From contig JAITKG010000146.1 in NCBI GenBank assembly GCA_031278495.1, forward strand, positions 1 to 6,271: a DNA stretch of 6,271 nucleotides, in the 5' to 3' direction. The translations under genes were made by a program, and so were the position numbers. Numbering within the stretch: the first letter of the stretch is position 1; every line of letters starts with the position of its first letter. The notes under the pieces were generated by a model. The model was not told the origin of the DNA. It was given only the letters and a program-made list of their open reading frames with translations, and searched no databases. Positions 6,101 through 6,271 of the stretch are shown piece after piece. This DNA is from Prevotellaceae bacterium. Its GTDB lineage: Bacteria; Bacteroidota; Bacteroidia; Bacteroidales; UBA932.

Positions 6101-6153
6101 GTTGAGAGTTGAGAGTTGAAAGTTGAGAGTTGAGAGTTGAGAGTTGAAAGTTG
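6101..6153. repeat. GTTGAGA heptamer tandem array
   Basis: Seven consecutive heptamers (GTTGAGA or GTTGAAA) in exact register plus a final GTTG. Because 7 is not a multiple of 3 and no minus-strand stop arises, the array is open in all minus-strand frames and encodes a Gln-Leu-Ser-Thr-Leu-Asn-Ser repeat. It sits directly at the 5' end of the DUF2442 reading frame and is followed by a 16-bp palindrome. Confidence 0.9.
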
Positions 6154-6167
6154 CTGGCGCGCCAGCA
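6152..6167. repeat. Perfect 16-bp palindrome TGCTGGCGCGCCAGCA
   Basis: The sequence is its own reverse complement. It resembles the GC-rich cores at 26-42, 136-149 and 235-252 (all contain GCTGGCGC or its complement) and, like them, directly abuts a short tandem array. It may be one module of the same repeat family or a protein-binding site. Confidence 0.75.
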
Positions 6168-6198
6168 TGATTATTCGTTGTTAATTGTTTATTTATAA

Positions 6199-6271
6199 GT
6201 CAGGTATTGGAACGGGCGCTCGGTCAGGCGCTGACCACATGCGCGGTCAGGTATTAGACCACGTGCGCGGT
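6199..6271. repeat. Degenerate ~24-bp tandem repeat, cut by the window end
   Basis: Three head-to-tail copies start with GTCAGG: 6199-6222 (24 bp), 6223-6245 (23 bp) and 6246-6269 (24 bp), with the next GT at 6270. The two right-hand copies share GACCAC[A/G]TGCGCG at their ends. GGTCAG-GCG-CTGACC (6222-6236) is a perfect 6-bp hairpin across copy 2. The unequal copy lengths break any reading frame, so it is probably not coding. There is no spacer diversity, so it is not a CRISPR array. The 6169-6198 stretch before it shows nothing recognisable. Confidence 0.7.

Larger units (their letters stand above)
5870..6168 (-). pseudogene. DUF2442 family protein, frameshifted and altered at the 5' end
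   Basis: Reading the minus strand from 6097 to 5870 gives 75 open codons with no ATG. They include GFIKTVNGEVYNQPL, FFPRLRNSS and SPFGIHWEQIDEDISFESF, which match the DUF2442 pattern (G-E..PL..FPRL and GIHW..(I/L)DEDIS.E). An in-frame stop lies at 6098-6100. In the next frame an ATG at 6168 opens MLARQ, then a heptamer-encoded stretch, then ESWVQKELPV, and stops at 6055. One extra base in the A4 run at 6068-6071 (T4 on the coding strand) would join the two into SWVQKELPVFIKTVNGEVY, a good DUF2442 N-terminus. The gene is therefore either frameshifted or carries a sequencing error, and its first codons are replaced or overrun by a repeat. DUF2442 proteins have no firm function; some lie next to DUF4160 as possible toxin-antitoxin pairs, but no such partner is visible here. 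Confidence 0.75.

Noticed and set aside
5837..6112. 91-codon plus-strand open frame
   Set aside because: It covers the antisense of the DUF2442 remnant, which has real family similarity on the minus strand, and ends in the heptamer array.
6189..6271. Open minus-strand frame ending QRLTERPFQYLTYK at 6189, possibly the C-terminus of a gene entering from the right
   Set aside because: The frame is short, consists almost entirely of the 24-bp repeat, and the 23-bp copy shifts the repeat register. I cannot support a gene without the sequence beyond the window.
6199..6271. CRISPR array
   Set aside because: The copies are directly adjacent with no spacers, and are degenerate along the whole unit.

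Overview
The window looks like chromosomal DNA of a member of the Bacteroidota, probably an uncultured anaerobic member of the Bacteroidales. The evidence is the DUF3467 gene (a family I know mainly from Bacteroidota), a perfect match to the Bacteroidota -7 promoter consensus (TAnnTTTG) in front of it, A-rich rather than Shine-Dalgarno-type sequence before several start codons, and protein sequences typical of anaerobic gut Bacteroidota. Species cannot be decided from the sequence. All recognisable genes lie on the minus strand, so transcription runs from high to low coordinates.

Layout in transcription order: (1) 6189-6271, a degenerate ~24-bp tandem repeat running off the window edge. (2) 5870-6168, a broken DUF2442 gene with one apparent frameshift, whose 5' end runs into a heptamer array and a 16-bp palindrome. 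(3) 5297-5701, an OsmC/Ohr-family peroxidase gene, with a promoter candidate and an AT-rich octamer array in its leader. (4) 4500-5255, a YdfG-like NADP-dependent short-chain dehydrogenase, 41 bp behind osmC. (5) 4113-4418, DUF3467, then etfB, etfA and a 575-residue acyl-CoA dehydrogenase, forming one probable operon read from a promoter at 4439-4446. (6) 1-292, a gene-free composite of inverted and tandem short repeats that meets and slightly overlaps the 3' end of the dehydrogenase gene.

Functionally the centre is an acyl-CoA dehydrogenase with its dedicated electron transfer flavoprotein. The EtfB and EtfA sequences resemble the NADH-using, electron-bifurcating type of anaerobes rather than the mitochondrial type. 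The set may therefore reduce an enoyl-CoA (crotonyl-CoA-like) with NADH and pass low-potential electrons to ferredoxin, but the direction and substrate are inferred. The SDR and OsmC genes are ordinary accessory metabolism and peroxide defence.

The most unusual part is intergenic. Nearly every gap carries short tandem arrays, mostly with an 8-bp period (GATTAAGT, GATTTACR, AATTTAAA, GATGTGAA types) and once a 7-bp period (GTTGAGA). Several alternate with a GC-rich core close to GGCTGRCGCGGC. At 1-276 they form a near-perfect 42-bp inverted repeat around further arrays. This looks like a modular repeat family that spreads in gaps and erodes gene ends.
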